A stretch of DNA of 64,000 nt from Antedon mediterranea (taxonomy: Eukaryota; Echinodermata; Crinoidea; Comatulida; Antedonidae): NCBI RefSeq assembly GCF_964355755.1, contig NC_092673.1, forward strand, positions 27,283,001 to 27,347,000. Direction: 5' to 3'. The position numbers were made by a program, and so were the translations under genes. The notes under the pieces were generated by a model. That model did no database searches and was not told the DNA's origin. It saw only the letters and a program-made list of their open reading frames with translations. Positions 49,151 through 61,249 of this stretch are shown one piece after another (within the stretch, counting starts at the first letter, position 1; each line of letters opens with the position of its first letter).

Positions 49151-49152
49151 AA

Positions 49153-50689
49153 CTAGACATGTAACTCGTCACTTTGACGAGTTTGGTTATCCGCCGCGCA
49201 AGTGGTGCAACATTAACATTAAGGGGATAGGTTGAGGACAAAAGGAAGTGTTCACGTTGGCATTATGATCTGAACTGAAGAATATGATATGTTGTTATTG
49301 CTGAATTTTATTATTTAAATTCATATATAGTATACACAGTATATTCTGTATCCATATCACATACAGTGACATACAGTGTAGAATAGGTGAAATTACGGGA
49401 CCTGCTATTTATTGCAATTTTTAACATGTTGACGGTTTTAAAATAAAACGCGAAGGTAGCAATTCCGAAAGGAAATTATCTCAGCAACAACGTATTAGCG
49501 TGTAGAAGAAATTTGAATACGTGAAATATTGATGCGCGCTCTTTTAAATGTAATGAATTATGACGCAAAAGATGAAAATACGACCTTTTTCATTTAACTG
49601 GCCATATGATGACGTCACAACATCCGATTGGCAACATTTTTACTTAATTTCGTATCTACAATCCAATAGCTTCCAGAAAAAGTTTTAATCGTGATTATCA
49701 CATTTTATTCTTACGAGCTATAACAGATTAAAATTTACTGTAAAGATGAAATTGATGCCACACGTGATTTAAATTTTTAGGCATGATGACGTCAAAAAAA
49801 TTAAAATATTTTTAACTCATGCGAAAGATAGTTGATTGACCTAGACAATATCAAAATCAGGGTGAAAATGGAAAACGAATAGGTGGAGATGCGCTCTATT
49901 CAATGTGATGAGTTATGACGAAAGATACAAAAATCCTAAATTTTATATTCGCGTGGCCATACGATGACGTCACAATGTCCGGTTAGCCATATTAATACCT
50001 GATCCGATATCTACAACTCATCTACTTCCAGAATATGTCATCCACAAAAAGTTGACCGTCTAGTTTAGAAATTACGACTGTTTAAAAAAAGGCATATTTT
50101 AAACGAATTTTTTGACCTTTTCATAAAAAACGCGCGCAAATTGTCCAATTCGACGTGCTCGTATGACGTATCTTTAAGTCGAAATTGTTTAAAATTTGGT
50201 AAAATTGCTAGAAAAGGCTGGAAAAACATAAATCACGCGAAAAAAATACGTTTTCAATGCTACGTGCGCACCGCACACGTAAAAATGTGCGCACGCGTGG
50301 GAATTTTTGACATGCTTAAAACGACATAAAACGCGTAGAAAGTTGATTATAAATTAATTTTGCGCATTTTGAAATTTTAAATACGCGTGCGCGCGTAACT
50401 TTGTGTAAAACACGCAATTTTTTTTCAACAGAAAGTTAGCGCATGATATAAATTAAACTTTTGCAAAGTTTCACTTTAAAATGTTATTTGGTTTTCGACA
50501 TATGTTAGATACGAGAAAATCGTTAAATCGCGCGTACGTCACGTTGCGCAATTGTAAACATCATGAAAAGCTTCGCTTGACGACGTTACATAAATGTCAA
50601 AATGTTAACATAGTTACCGAAATGTTATGTTTGCGAGTTTTAGAGAAAAGCGTTACACAAAAATCATACAGAAAGAAAGAAGAAGAATA
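49153..50689 (+). repeat. U27: B-type unit without cassette (1,537 bp)
   Basis: Typical B unit with the duplicated CATACAGTGA word. Ends AAAGAAAGAAGAAGAATA before CTAG. Confidence 0.9.
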
Positions 50690-52220
50690 CTAGACATGTA
50701 ACTCGTCACTTTGACGAGTTTGGTTATCCGCCGCGCAAGTGGTGCAACATTAACATTAAGGGGATAGGTTGAGGACAAAAGGAAGTGTTCACGTTGGCAT
50801 TATGACCTGAACTGAAGAATATGATATGTTGTTATTGCGGAAATTTATTGTTTAAATTCATATATACTGTAGTATACACAGTATAATCTGTATCCATATC
50901 ACATACAGTGTAGAATAGGTGAAATTACGGGACCCGCTATTTATTGCAATTTTTAACATGTTGACGGTTTTAAAATGAAACGCGAAGGTAGCAATTCCGA
51001 AAGGAAATTATCTCAGCAACAACGTATTAGCGTGTAGAAGAAATTTGAATACGTGAAATATTGATGCGTGCTCTTTTAAATGTAATGAATTATGACGCAA
51101 AAGATGAAAATACGACCTTTTTCATTTAACTGGCCATATGATGACGTCACAACATCCAATTGGCAACATTTTTACATAATTTCGTATCTACAATCCAATA
51201 GCTTCCAGAAAAAGTTTTAATCGTGATTATCACATTTTATTCTTACGAGCTATAACAGATTAAAATTTACTGTAAAGATGAAATTACTGCCACACGTGAT
51301 TTTAATTTTTAGGCATGATGACGTCAAAAAAATTAAAATATTTTTAACTCATGCGAAAGATAGTTGATTGACCTAGACAATGTCAAAATCGGGGTGAAAA
51401 TTGAAAACGGATAAGTGGATATGCGCTCTATTCAATGTGATGAGCTATGACAAAAGATACAAAAATCCTAAATTTTATATTCGCGTGGCCATACGATGAC
51501 GTCACAATGTCCGGTTAGCCATATTAATACCTGATCCGATATCTACAACTCATCTACTTCCAGAATATCCCATCCACAAAAAGTTGACCGTCTAGTTTAG
51601 AAATTACGACTGTTTAAAAAAAGGCATTTTTTAAACGAATTTTTTAACCTTTTCATAAAAACGCGCGCAAATTGTCCAATTCGACGTGCTCGTATGACGT
51701 ATCTTTAAGTCGAAATTGTTTAAAATTTGGTAAAATTACTAGAAAAGGCTGGAAAAACATAAATCACGCGAAAAAAATACGTTTTCAATGCTACGTGCGC
51801 ACCGCACACGTAAAAATGTGCGCACGTGTGGGAATTTTTGACATGCTTAAAACGACATGAAACGCGTAGAAAGTTGATTATAAATTAATTTTGCGCATTT
51901 TGAAATTTTAAATGCGCGTGCGCGCGTAACTTTGTGTAAAACACGCAATTTTTTTTCAACAGAAAGTTAGCGCATAATATAAATTAAACTTTTGCAAAGT
52001 TTCACTTTAAAATGTTATTTGGTTTTCGACATATGTTAAATACGAGAAAATCGTTAAATCGCGCGTACGTCACGTTGCGCGATTGTAAACATCATGAAAA
52101 GCTTCGCTTGACGACGTTACATAAATGTCTAAATGTTAACATAGTTAACAAAATGTTATGTTTGCAAGTTTTAGAGAAAAGCGTTACACAAAAATCATAC
52201 AGAAAGAAAGAAGATTAAGA
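50690..52220 (+). repeat. U28: B-type unit without cassette (1,531 bp)
   Basis: Typical B unit. Shares ATTACTGCCACACGTGATTT and AGAATATCCCATCC with U22, so these two non-adjacent B units have a recent common source for the middle part. Confidence 0.9.
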
Positions 52221-53896
52221 CTAGACATGTAACTCGTCACTTTGACGAGTTTGGTTATCCGCCGCGCAAGTGGTGCAACATTAACATTAAGGGGATAGGT
52301 TGAGGACAAAAGGAAGTGTTCACGTTGGCATTATGACCTGAACTGAAGAATATGATATGTTGTTATTGCTGAATTTTATTATTTAAATTCATATATAGTA
52401 TACACAGTATAATCTGTATCCATATCACATACAGTGACATACAGTGTAGAATAGGTGAAATTACGGGACCCGCTATTTATTGCAATTTTTAACATATTGA
52501 CGGTTTTAAAATGAAACGCGAAGGTAGCAATTCCGAAAGGAAATTATCTCAGCAACAACGTATTAGTGTGTAGAAGAAATTTGAATGCGGGAAATATTGA
52601 TGCGCGCTCTTTTAAACGTAATGAATTATGACGCAAAAGATGAAAATACGACCTTTTTTATTTAACTGGCCATATGATGACGTCACAACATCCGATTGGC
52701 AAAATTTTTACATAATTTCGTATCTACAATCCAATACCTTCCAGAAAAAGTTTTAATCGTGATTATCACATTTTATTCTTACGAGCTATAACAGATTAAA
52801 ATTTACTGTAAAGATGAAATTGATGCCACACGTGATTTAAATTTTTAGGCATGATGACGTAAAAAAAATTAAAATATTTTTAACTCATGCGAAAGATAGT
52901 TGATTGACCTAGACAATATCAAAATCGGGGTGAAAATGGAAAACGAATAAGTGGAGATGCGCTCTATTCAATGTGATGAGCTATGACGAAAGATACAAAA
53001 ATCCTAAATTTTATATTCGCGTGGCCATACGATGACGTCACAATGTCCGGTTAGCCATATTAATACCTGATCCGATATCTACAACTCATCTACTTCCAGA
53101 ATATGTCATCCACAAAAAGTTGACCGTCTAGTTTAGAAATTACGACTGTTTAAAAAAAGGCATATTTTAAACGAATTTTTTAACCTTTTCATAAAAAACG
53201 CGCGCAAATTGTCCAATTCGACGTTCTCGTATGACGTATCTTTAAGTCGAAATTGTTCAAAATTTGGTAAAATTACTAGAAAATGCTGGAAAAACATAAA
53301 TCACGCGATAAAAATACGTTTTCAATGCTACGTGCGCACCGCACACGTAAAAATGTGCGCACGCGTGGGAATTTTTGACATGCTTAAAACGACATGAAAC
53401 GCGTAGAAAGTTGATTATAAATTAATTTTGCGCATTTTGAAATTTTAAATGCGCGTGCGCGCGTAACTTTGTGTAAAACACGCAATTTTTTTTCAACAGA
53501 AAGTTAGCGCATGATATAAATTAAACTTTTGCAAAGTTTCACTTTAAAATGTTATTTGGTTTTCGACATATGTTAAATACGAGGAAATCGTTAAATTGCG
53601 CGTACGTCACGTTGCGCAATTGTAAACATCATGAAAAGCTTCGCTTGACGACGTTACATAAATGTCAAAATGTTAACATAGTTAACAAAATGTTATGTTT
53701 GCAAGTTTTAGAGAAAAGCGTTACACAAAAATCATACAGAAAGAAAGAAGATTAAGAAAAAGATGATGATGATTTCGTACAATCACAAGAGGTTATCCTG
53801 CAACTTCGTTGCGGATAACCAAATAATACAGAAAAAAAAAAAGATGATGAAACAGGACAGTTACAAGGAGTTATCCGCCATAGTGCGGATAACTAA
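52221..53896 (+). repeat. U29: last unit of the B block, mixed cassettes (1,676 bp)
   Basis: B unit ending with one B cassette (53791-53820) and then one A-like cassette (53869-53894, GATGAAACAGGACAGTTACAAGG leader). The next unit is A-type, so the A-like cassette probably arrived with the A/B junction. Confidence 0.9.
53791..53894. repeat. Two end hairpin cassettes of U29
   Basis: B form at 53791-53820, then an A form at 53869-53894 with arms AGTTATCCGC/GCGGATAACT and loop CATAGT. Confidence 0.92.
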
Positions 53897-55558
53897 CTAG
53901 ACATGAAACTCGTCACTATGACGAGTTAGTTATCCGCTCGACAAACGCCATGTGCACGTCATACGTTAGAATATTGCACACAGAAAAATATTAAGGCACT
54001 ATGACCTGAACTGAAGAATATGATATGTTGTTATTTCTGAATTCTGTTATTTTGTGTCATATACATAGTATACACAGTACAATCTGTATACATATCACAA
54101 ACAGTGTAAAATAGGTGAAATTACGGGACCCGTATTTTATTGTAATTTTTAACATCTTGACGGTTTCAAAATGAAATGCAAAAGTAGAAATTTCAGAATG
54201 AAATTATCTCAGCAACAACATATTAACGTGTAGAAGAAATTTGAATACGTGAAATATTGATGCGCGCTCTTTTAAATGTAATGAAATATAACGCAAAAGA
54301 TGAAAATACGACTTTTTGTATTTAACTGGCCATATGATGACGTCACAACATTCGATTGGAGCAATTTTCACATGATTTTGTATCTACAATACAATAGCTT
54401 CCTGAAAACGTTTTAATCGTGATTATCACATTTTATTCTTACGAGCTATAACAGATTAAAATTTACTGTAAAGATGAAATTAATGACCAACGTAATTTAA
54501 ATTTTTAGGCATGATGACGTTGAAAAAATTAAAAAAATTTTTAATTCATGCAAAAGATAGTTGATTGACCTAGAATATATTAAAATCGGGGTGAAAATGG
54601 ACAACGAATAAGTGGAGATGCGCTCTATTAAATGTGATGAACTATGACGAAAGAGACAAAAATCCTATATTTTATATTTGCGTGGCCATACGATGACGTT
54701 ACAATGTCCGGTTAGCCATATTAATGCATGATTCGATATCTACAACTCATCAACTTCCAGAATATGTAATTTAAAAAAAGTTCTCCATGTAGTTTAGAAT
54801 CTATGACTGTTTAAAAATAGGCATAATTTTGACGAATTTTTGAACTTTTTCACCAGAAACGCGTGCAAATTATTTAATTCGACGTGCTCGTATGACGTAA
54901 TTTTAAGTCGAAATTGTTTAAAAGTTGGTAACATTACTATAAAAGGCTGAAAAAACATAAATCACGCGAAAAAAATATGTTTTTAACGCTACGTGTGCAC
55001 CACGTGCGTAAAAAGTTTCGCGCGCGTGGGAATTTTTGACATGCTCAAAATGACATGAAACGCATAGAAAGTTGATTAGAAGTTGATTTTTCGCACTCTA
55101 AAATTTTAAACGCGCGTGCGCGCGTAACTTCTTGTGAAAGATGCTATTTTTAATCCATAGAAAGTTTGCGCTTGATGTAACTTAAATTTTCACAAAGTGT
55201 CAAAACAAAGTTATGTTTGGTTTTTAGTCTATGATCAATCATTGAAATTCATAAAATCGCGCGTAAGTCACGTTGCGCAACTCTGACGTCATTAAAAAAT
55301 AGGAGGTGCACAAGTTCACGTAAATGTCGATATGTTGACAAAGTTACGATTTGTTCTGTTTACACGTTTCAGAGAAACGCGACGCACAAAAATGACAGAA
55401 GGAAAGAAGTATAATACAGAAAAAAAAAAAAAAAAAAAATATGATGAAACAGGACGATTACAAGGAGTTATCCGCTACTAAGCGGATAACTAATAATACA
55501 GAAAAATATTGATCCAATACAATCACAAGGAGTTATCCGCTACTAAGCGGATAACTAA
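53897..55558 (+). repeat. U30: mosaic unit, A-type front and C-type back (1,662 bp)
   Basis: The start and the two subrepeats are A-type. From about 55045 (ACGCATAGAAAGTTG, TTAGAAGTTGATTTTTCGCA, AGTTTGCGCTTGATG) to the GAAGTATAATACAG tail it follows the 3' end of U12. Two A-type cassettes (55466-55491, 55531-55556) follow an A-run. Confidence 0.88.
55466..55556. repeat. Two end hairpin cassettes of U30
   Basis: Same 11-bp stem and ACTA loop in both (55466-55491, 55531-55556) but different leaders (CAGGACGATTACAAGG and GATCCAATACAATCACAAGG), so leader and hairpin can be reassorted. Confidence 0.92.
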
Positions 55559-57083
55559 CTAGACATGTAACTCGTCACTTTGACGAGTTAGTTATCCGCA
55601 CGACAAAGGCCACGTGCACGTCATACGTTAGAATATTGCACACAGAAAAAGATTATGGCAATATGACCTGAACTGAAGAATATGATATGTTGTTATTGCT
55701 GAATTCTGTTATTTTTTGTCATTTAGTATATACAATATAATCTGTATACATATACATACAGTGTAGAATAGGTGAAATGACTGGACCCGCCATTTATTCC
55801 AATTTTTAACATGGCGACGGTATCAAAATGAAACACTAAGATAGCAATTTCGGAAGGAAATTATCTCGGCAACAACATATTAATGTGTAGAAGAAATTTA
55901 AATACGTAAAATATTGATGCGCGCTCTTTTAAATGTAATAAATTATGACGCAAAAGATGAAAATACGACTTTTTTTATTTAACTAGTCATATGATGACAT
56001 CACAACATCCGATTGGCAAAATTTTCACATGATTTCCTATCTACAATCCAATAGCTACTAGAAAACGTTTTAATTGTGATTATCACATTTTATTCTTACG
56101 AGCTATAACAGATTAAAATTTACTGTAAAGATGAAATTAATGCCACACGTAATTTAAATTTTTAGGCATGATGACGTCATAAAAATTAAAATATTTTTAA
56201 CTCATGCGAAAGATAGTTGATTGACCTAGACAATATAAAAATCGGGGTGAAAATGGAAAACGGCTAAGTTGAGATGCGCTCTATTAAATGTGATGACCTA
56301 TAACGAAAGATACAAAAATCCTTTATTTTATATTTGCGTGGCAATACGATGACGTCATAATGTCCGGTTAGCCATATTAATACATGATCCGATATATACA
56401 ACTAATCAACTTCCAGAATATGTTATCCACAAAAAGTTGACCGTGCAGTTTAGAAATTACGACTGTTTAAAAAAAGGCATAATTTTGACAAATTTTTGAA
56501 CTTTTTCATCAAAAAAGCGCACAAATTGTTCAATTCGACGTGCTCATATGACGTGATTTTAAGTCGAAATTGTTTAAAAGTTGATAAAATTACTAAAAAA
56601 AGCTAGAAAAACATAAATCACGAGAAAAAAATATGTTTTCAATGCTACATGCGCACCGCGCACGTAAAAATTTGCGGGCGCGTGGGAATTTTTGACATGC
56701 TTAAAATTACATGAAACGCGTAGAAAGTTGATTAGAAATTAATTTTGCGCATTTTGAAATTTTAAATGCGCGTGCGCGCGTAACTTTGTGTGAAACATGC
56801 CATTTTTAATCCACAGAAAATTGACTCTTGATATAAATTAAATTTTCACCAAGTCTCAATACAAATCGACTTTTGGTTTTTAATCTATGATCAATCATTT
56901 AAATTCATAAAATTGCGTGCAAGTCACGTTGCGCAACTCTGACGTTTTTCAAAAATAGGAGGTGCACAACTTCACGTAAATGTCTATATTTTGACAAAGT
57001 TACGATATGTTCTGTTTACACATTTTAGAGAAACAGGGCTCACAAAAAAAGGAAGAAAGACAGAAGAATAATACAGAAAAGGA
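55559..57083 (+). repeat. U31: A-type unit, near-twin of U9 (1,525 bp)
   Basis: Nearly identical to U9 across the whole unit although 41.6 kb away, including the GCACGACAAAGGCC start, GACATCACAACATCC and TGCGGGCGCGTGGG. Its neighbours differ from those of U9, so the copied tract is about one unit long. It ends AATAATACAGAAAAGGA before CTAG. Confidence 0.9.
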
Positions 57084-58798
57084 CTAGACATGTAACTCGT
57101 CACTTTGACGAGTTTGGTTATCCGCCGCGCAAGTGGTGCAACATTAACATTAAGGGGATAGGTTGAGGACAAAAGGAAGTGTTCACGTTGGCATTATGAC
57201 CTGAACTGAAGAATATGATATGTTTGTTATTGCTGAATTTTATTATTTAAATTCATATATAGTATACACAGTATAATCTGTATCCATATCACATACAGTG
57301 TAGAATAGGTGAAATTACGGGACCCGCTATTTATTGCAATTTTTAACATGTTGACGGTTTTAAAATGAAACGCGAAGATAGCAATTCCGAAAGGAAATTA
57401 TCTCAGCAACAACGTATTAGCGTGTAGAAGAAATTTGAATACGTGAAATATTGATGCGCGCTCTTTTAAATGTAATGAATTATGACGCAAAAGATGAAAA
57501 TACGACCTTTTTTATTTAACTGGCCATATAATGACGTCACAACATCCGATTGGCAACATTTTTACATAATTTCGTATCTACAATCCAATAGCTTCCAGAA
57601 AAAGTTTTAATCGTGATTATCACATTTTATTCTTTCGAGCTATAACAGATTAAAATTTACTGTAAAGATGAAATTGATGCCACACGTGATTTAAATTTTT
57701 AGGCATGATGACGTCAAAAAAATTAAAATATTTTTAACTCATGCGAAAGATAGTTGATTGACCTAGACAATATCAAAATCGGGGTGAAAATGGAAATCGG
57801 ATAAGTGGAGATGCGCTCTATTCAATGTGATGAGCTATGACGAATGATACAAAAATCCTAAATTTTATATTCGCGTGGCCATACGATGACGTCACTAGGT
57901 CCGGTTAGCCATATTAATACCTGATCCGATATCTATAACTCATCTACTTCTAGAATATGTCATCCACAAAAATTTGACCGTTTAGGTTAGAAATTACGAC
58001 TGTTTAAAAAAAGGCATATTTTAAACGAATTTTTTAACCTTTTCATAAAAAACGCGCGCAAATTGTCCAATTCGACGTGCTCGTATGACGTATCTTTAAG
58101 TCGAAATTGTTTAAAATTTGGTAAAATTACTAGAAAAGGCTGGAAAAACATAAATTACGCAAAAAAAATACGTTTTCGATGCTACGTGCGCACCGCACAC
58201 GTAAAAATGTGCGCACGCGTGGGAATTGTTGACATGCTTAAAACGACATGAAACGCGTAGAAAGTTGATTAAAAATTAATTTTGCGCATTTTGAAATTTT
58301 ATATGCGTGTGCGCGCGTAACTTTGTGTAAAATACGCAATTTTTTTTCAACAGAAAGTTAGCGCATGATATAAATTAAACTTTTGCAAAGTTTCAAGTTG
58401 AAATGTTATTTGGTTGTCGAGCTATGTTAAATACGACAAAATCGTTAAATCGCGCGTAAGTCACGTTGCGCAATTGTAAACATCATGAAAAGCTTCGCTG
58501 CACATCTTCATGTGCACGACGATATGTTGAGAAAGTTACAAAATGTTATGTTTGCAAGTTTTCGAGAAAAGCGTTCCACAAAAATCATACAGAAAGAAAG
58601 AAGAGAAATAAAAAGTTGATGTTGATGATGATTTCGTACAATCACAAGAGGTTATCCTGCAACTTCGTTGCGGATAACCAAAAAAGATCCCATACAATAA
58701 CAAGGAGTTATCCGCCAAGTGCGGATAACTAAAAAGAAAAAAAAGATCCCATACAATAACAAGGAGTTATCCGCACACTGCCATGTGCGGATAACTAA
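57084..58798 (+). repeat. U32: B-type unit between A units, three cassettes (1,715 bp)
   Basis: B start and body. The last part has AGCTTCGCTGCACATCTTCA, as in U4, and not the GCTTCGCTTGACGACG of the block units. Cassettes: one bulged B type (58650-58679), then two A types (58706-58730, 58765-58796). Confidence 0.9.
58650..58796. repeat. Three end hairpin cassettes of U32
   Basis: B form at 58650-58679, CAAGT loop at 58706-58730, 13-bp ACA/TGT stem at 58765-58796. The last two, with their leaders, match the last two cassettes of U10, so a two-cassette block moved together. Confidence 0.92.
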
Positions 58799-58967
58799 CT
58801 AGACATGAAACTCGTCACTTTGACGAGTTAGTTATCCGCACAACAAACGCCACGTGCACGTCATACTCGTTGGAATTTTGCACACAGAAAAAGATTATGG
58901 CATTATGACCTGATCTGAAGAATATGATATGTTGTTAGTGCTGAATTCTGTCAATTTTGTATCATAT

Positions 58968-59900
58968 ACGCCCGTATTCTTAAACCGGACTTTAGTCGTA
59001 GTTCGAGCTAAAACTAAAAAAATGACGTCATTTTAATTCATAAACCGAACTTCAACTAAATCACCGACTAAATCAGGCCAACCTCGACTAAATCGAGACA
59101 GATTTTGATCGATTTTTTTAGTCCTGGAGGGGGCAGACTAAATGGTCGACTAAATGTTTTTTAAACGATGTTTATAAAAAACGTAACAGTCATTGAGTTG
59201 TTATATTGGCCAGATATTGAAGAATGAAATATCTATATTTATATTAGCTTAATTAAATATACATTGGTATAAATTATAATAATGAAAATCATCTTTATTT
59301 ACAACTGTATACAAATTACATTATTTTCTTCGCGCAAGTCCGACTTGAGCTACGTCACGCCATAGCGACAATGGGAGATGCGGCAATTCACCACGCGATG
59401 GAATGTTTATGGGGCCTAGCGCTTTCTTGTCACGCTATGAAGTGCGTGGTTCCTTCGTGGCGATCATACTTTGTTGGGGGCCTAGAAAATATAAAAGTTA
59501 CCGTACCGCCATGGTTCCTAAATATATTTTGAAGATTTTATTTGTTGTTAATCAAATATACTTCACTGTTAAATTAATACTGATATTGTTCTAATAATTA
59601 ACGATTAAAATTATTTTTCATGTATATAGTCCTGATGCGTAAAAAGTGTTGTAAGAAATGGAAAGTGATATCAATGCGCAAAATTTCGTCTGCTCCTCAA
59701 ATACTCTCTTGTCATTGGCCAATGTATAGCCTTTGTTACCCAGACGTGTGCAACTCGACTAAAAGCTCGACTTCATTAAGTCGAACTGCAAACTTCAACT
59801 ACTTCGTTTTTGAATCGAATTTGAAGTAATAGCTCGAACTACGACTTTTCCAAGTCGAACTTCGAACTACGACTAAAGTCCGGTTTAAGAATACGGGCGT
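58968..59900. mobile_element. 933-bp non-autonomous TIR element (ACGCCCGTATTC termini)
   Basis: Perfect 39-bp inverted termini start ACGCCCGTATTCTTAAACCG and continue to GTAGTTCGA. The subterminal regions carry many GACTAAA/TTTAGTC and TCGAACT words, which are plausible transposase-binding repeats. The uninterrupted sister unit U17 gives the empty site (ATCATAGTATC); a TA duplication with one extra T on the left fits best. The longest internal frame is 69 codons with no recognisable transposase motif, so the element depends on a partner elsewhere. Superfamily unassigned. Confidence 0.88.
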
Positions 59901-61249
59901 TAGTATCAGTATAAACAGTATAATCTGTATACATATTACATACAGTGTAGAATAGGTGAAATTACGGGACCCGTCATTTATACCATTTTTTAACATGGCG
60001 ACGGTATCAAAATGAAACACTAAAATAACAATTTCGGAAGGATATTATCTCAGCAACAACATATGAACCTGTAGAAGAAATTTGGATACGTGAAATATAG
60101 ATGCGCGCTCATTTAAATGTGATGAACTATGACGCAAAATATAAAAATACAACTTTTTTTATTCAACTGGCCATATGATGACGTCACTACATCTGATTGG
60201 CAAAATGTTTACATGAATTCGTATCTACAATCCAATAGCTTCCAGAAAACGTTTTAATCGTGATTATCACATTTTATTCTTACGAGCTATAACAGATTAA
60301 AATTTACTGTAAAAATGAAATTAATGACCCACGTAATTAAAATTTTTAGGCATGATGACGTCATCAAAATTAAAATATGTTTAACTCATGCGAAAGATAG
60401 TTGATTGACCTAGACAATGTTAAAATCTTGGTGAAAATGGAAGATGGATAAACGTGATGCGCTCCATTGAATGTGATGAGCAATAACTAAAGAGACAAAA
60501 ATCCTATATTTTACATTTGTGTGGCCATATGATGACGTCACAACATCCGTGAAGAAAAAATTCTGCATGAATTCATATCTACAACATAACTGCTTTCATA
60601 TTAAATTAAAAAAATCAGGGGTAACGGTTAATCCTGAGGAGCTATAATAGATTCAAAATAGGCATAATTTTGACAATATTTTGTAACTTTTGCAACTACA
60701 ACGCACGCAAATGGTCTAAATCAACGTGTACGTATGACGTCATTTTAATTTGAAATGATGTTAATCTTTTTAAAAATGACTAGGAAAGGCTGGAAAATCA
60801 CAATTTAATATAAAAAAACATGATTTTCATGCTGCGTGCGCACCGCACGTGTAAAATTGTTCGCGTGCGCGGAAAATTTTGACATGCGCAAAATGTCATG
60901 AATGGCGTAAAAAGTTGATTAGAAATTAATTTTGCGCATTTTAAAATTTTAAATGCGCGTGCGCGCGTAACTTCTTGTAAAACATGCCATTTTCAATCAA
61001 CAGAAAGATTGCCCTTGATATGACTTAAATTTTCAGAAAGTGTAAAAAAAAAATTATGCTTGGTTTTTAATCTAAGATCAATCATAAAAAATCATAAAAT
61101 CGCGCGTAAGTCACGTTGCGCAACTCTGACGTCATTCAAAATAGGAGGTGCACAACTTCACATAAATGCCCATGTTTTGACAAAGTTATGAAATGTTATG
61201 TTTACCCATTTCAGAGAAACGCGCCTCACAAAAAGGAAGGAAAGAAAGA

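Larger units (their letters stand above)
47457..49152 (+). repeat. U26: B-type unit with three cassettes (1,696 bp)
   Basis: GGTTGTCGAGC 3' variant, with leaders joined directly to AAATCATACAGAAT. Three bulged cassettes at 48991-49020, 49062-49091 and 49121-49150. A (GAT)n stretch at 49022-49045 is the leader of the second. Confidence 0.9.

Noticed and set aside
37417-58251. A 62-codon frame repeated in B units (e.g. 37417, 42115, 48437, 58063)
   Set aside because: It opens at TTG, not ATG, which is not a normal animal start. It crosses the GC-alternating GTGCGCACGCGTGGG stretch and repeats only because the satellite repeats. No domain was recognised.
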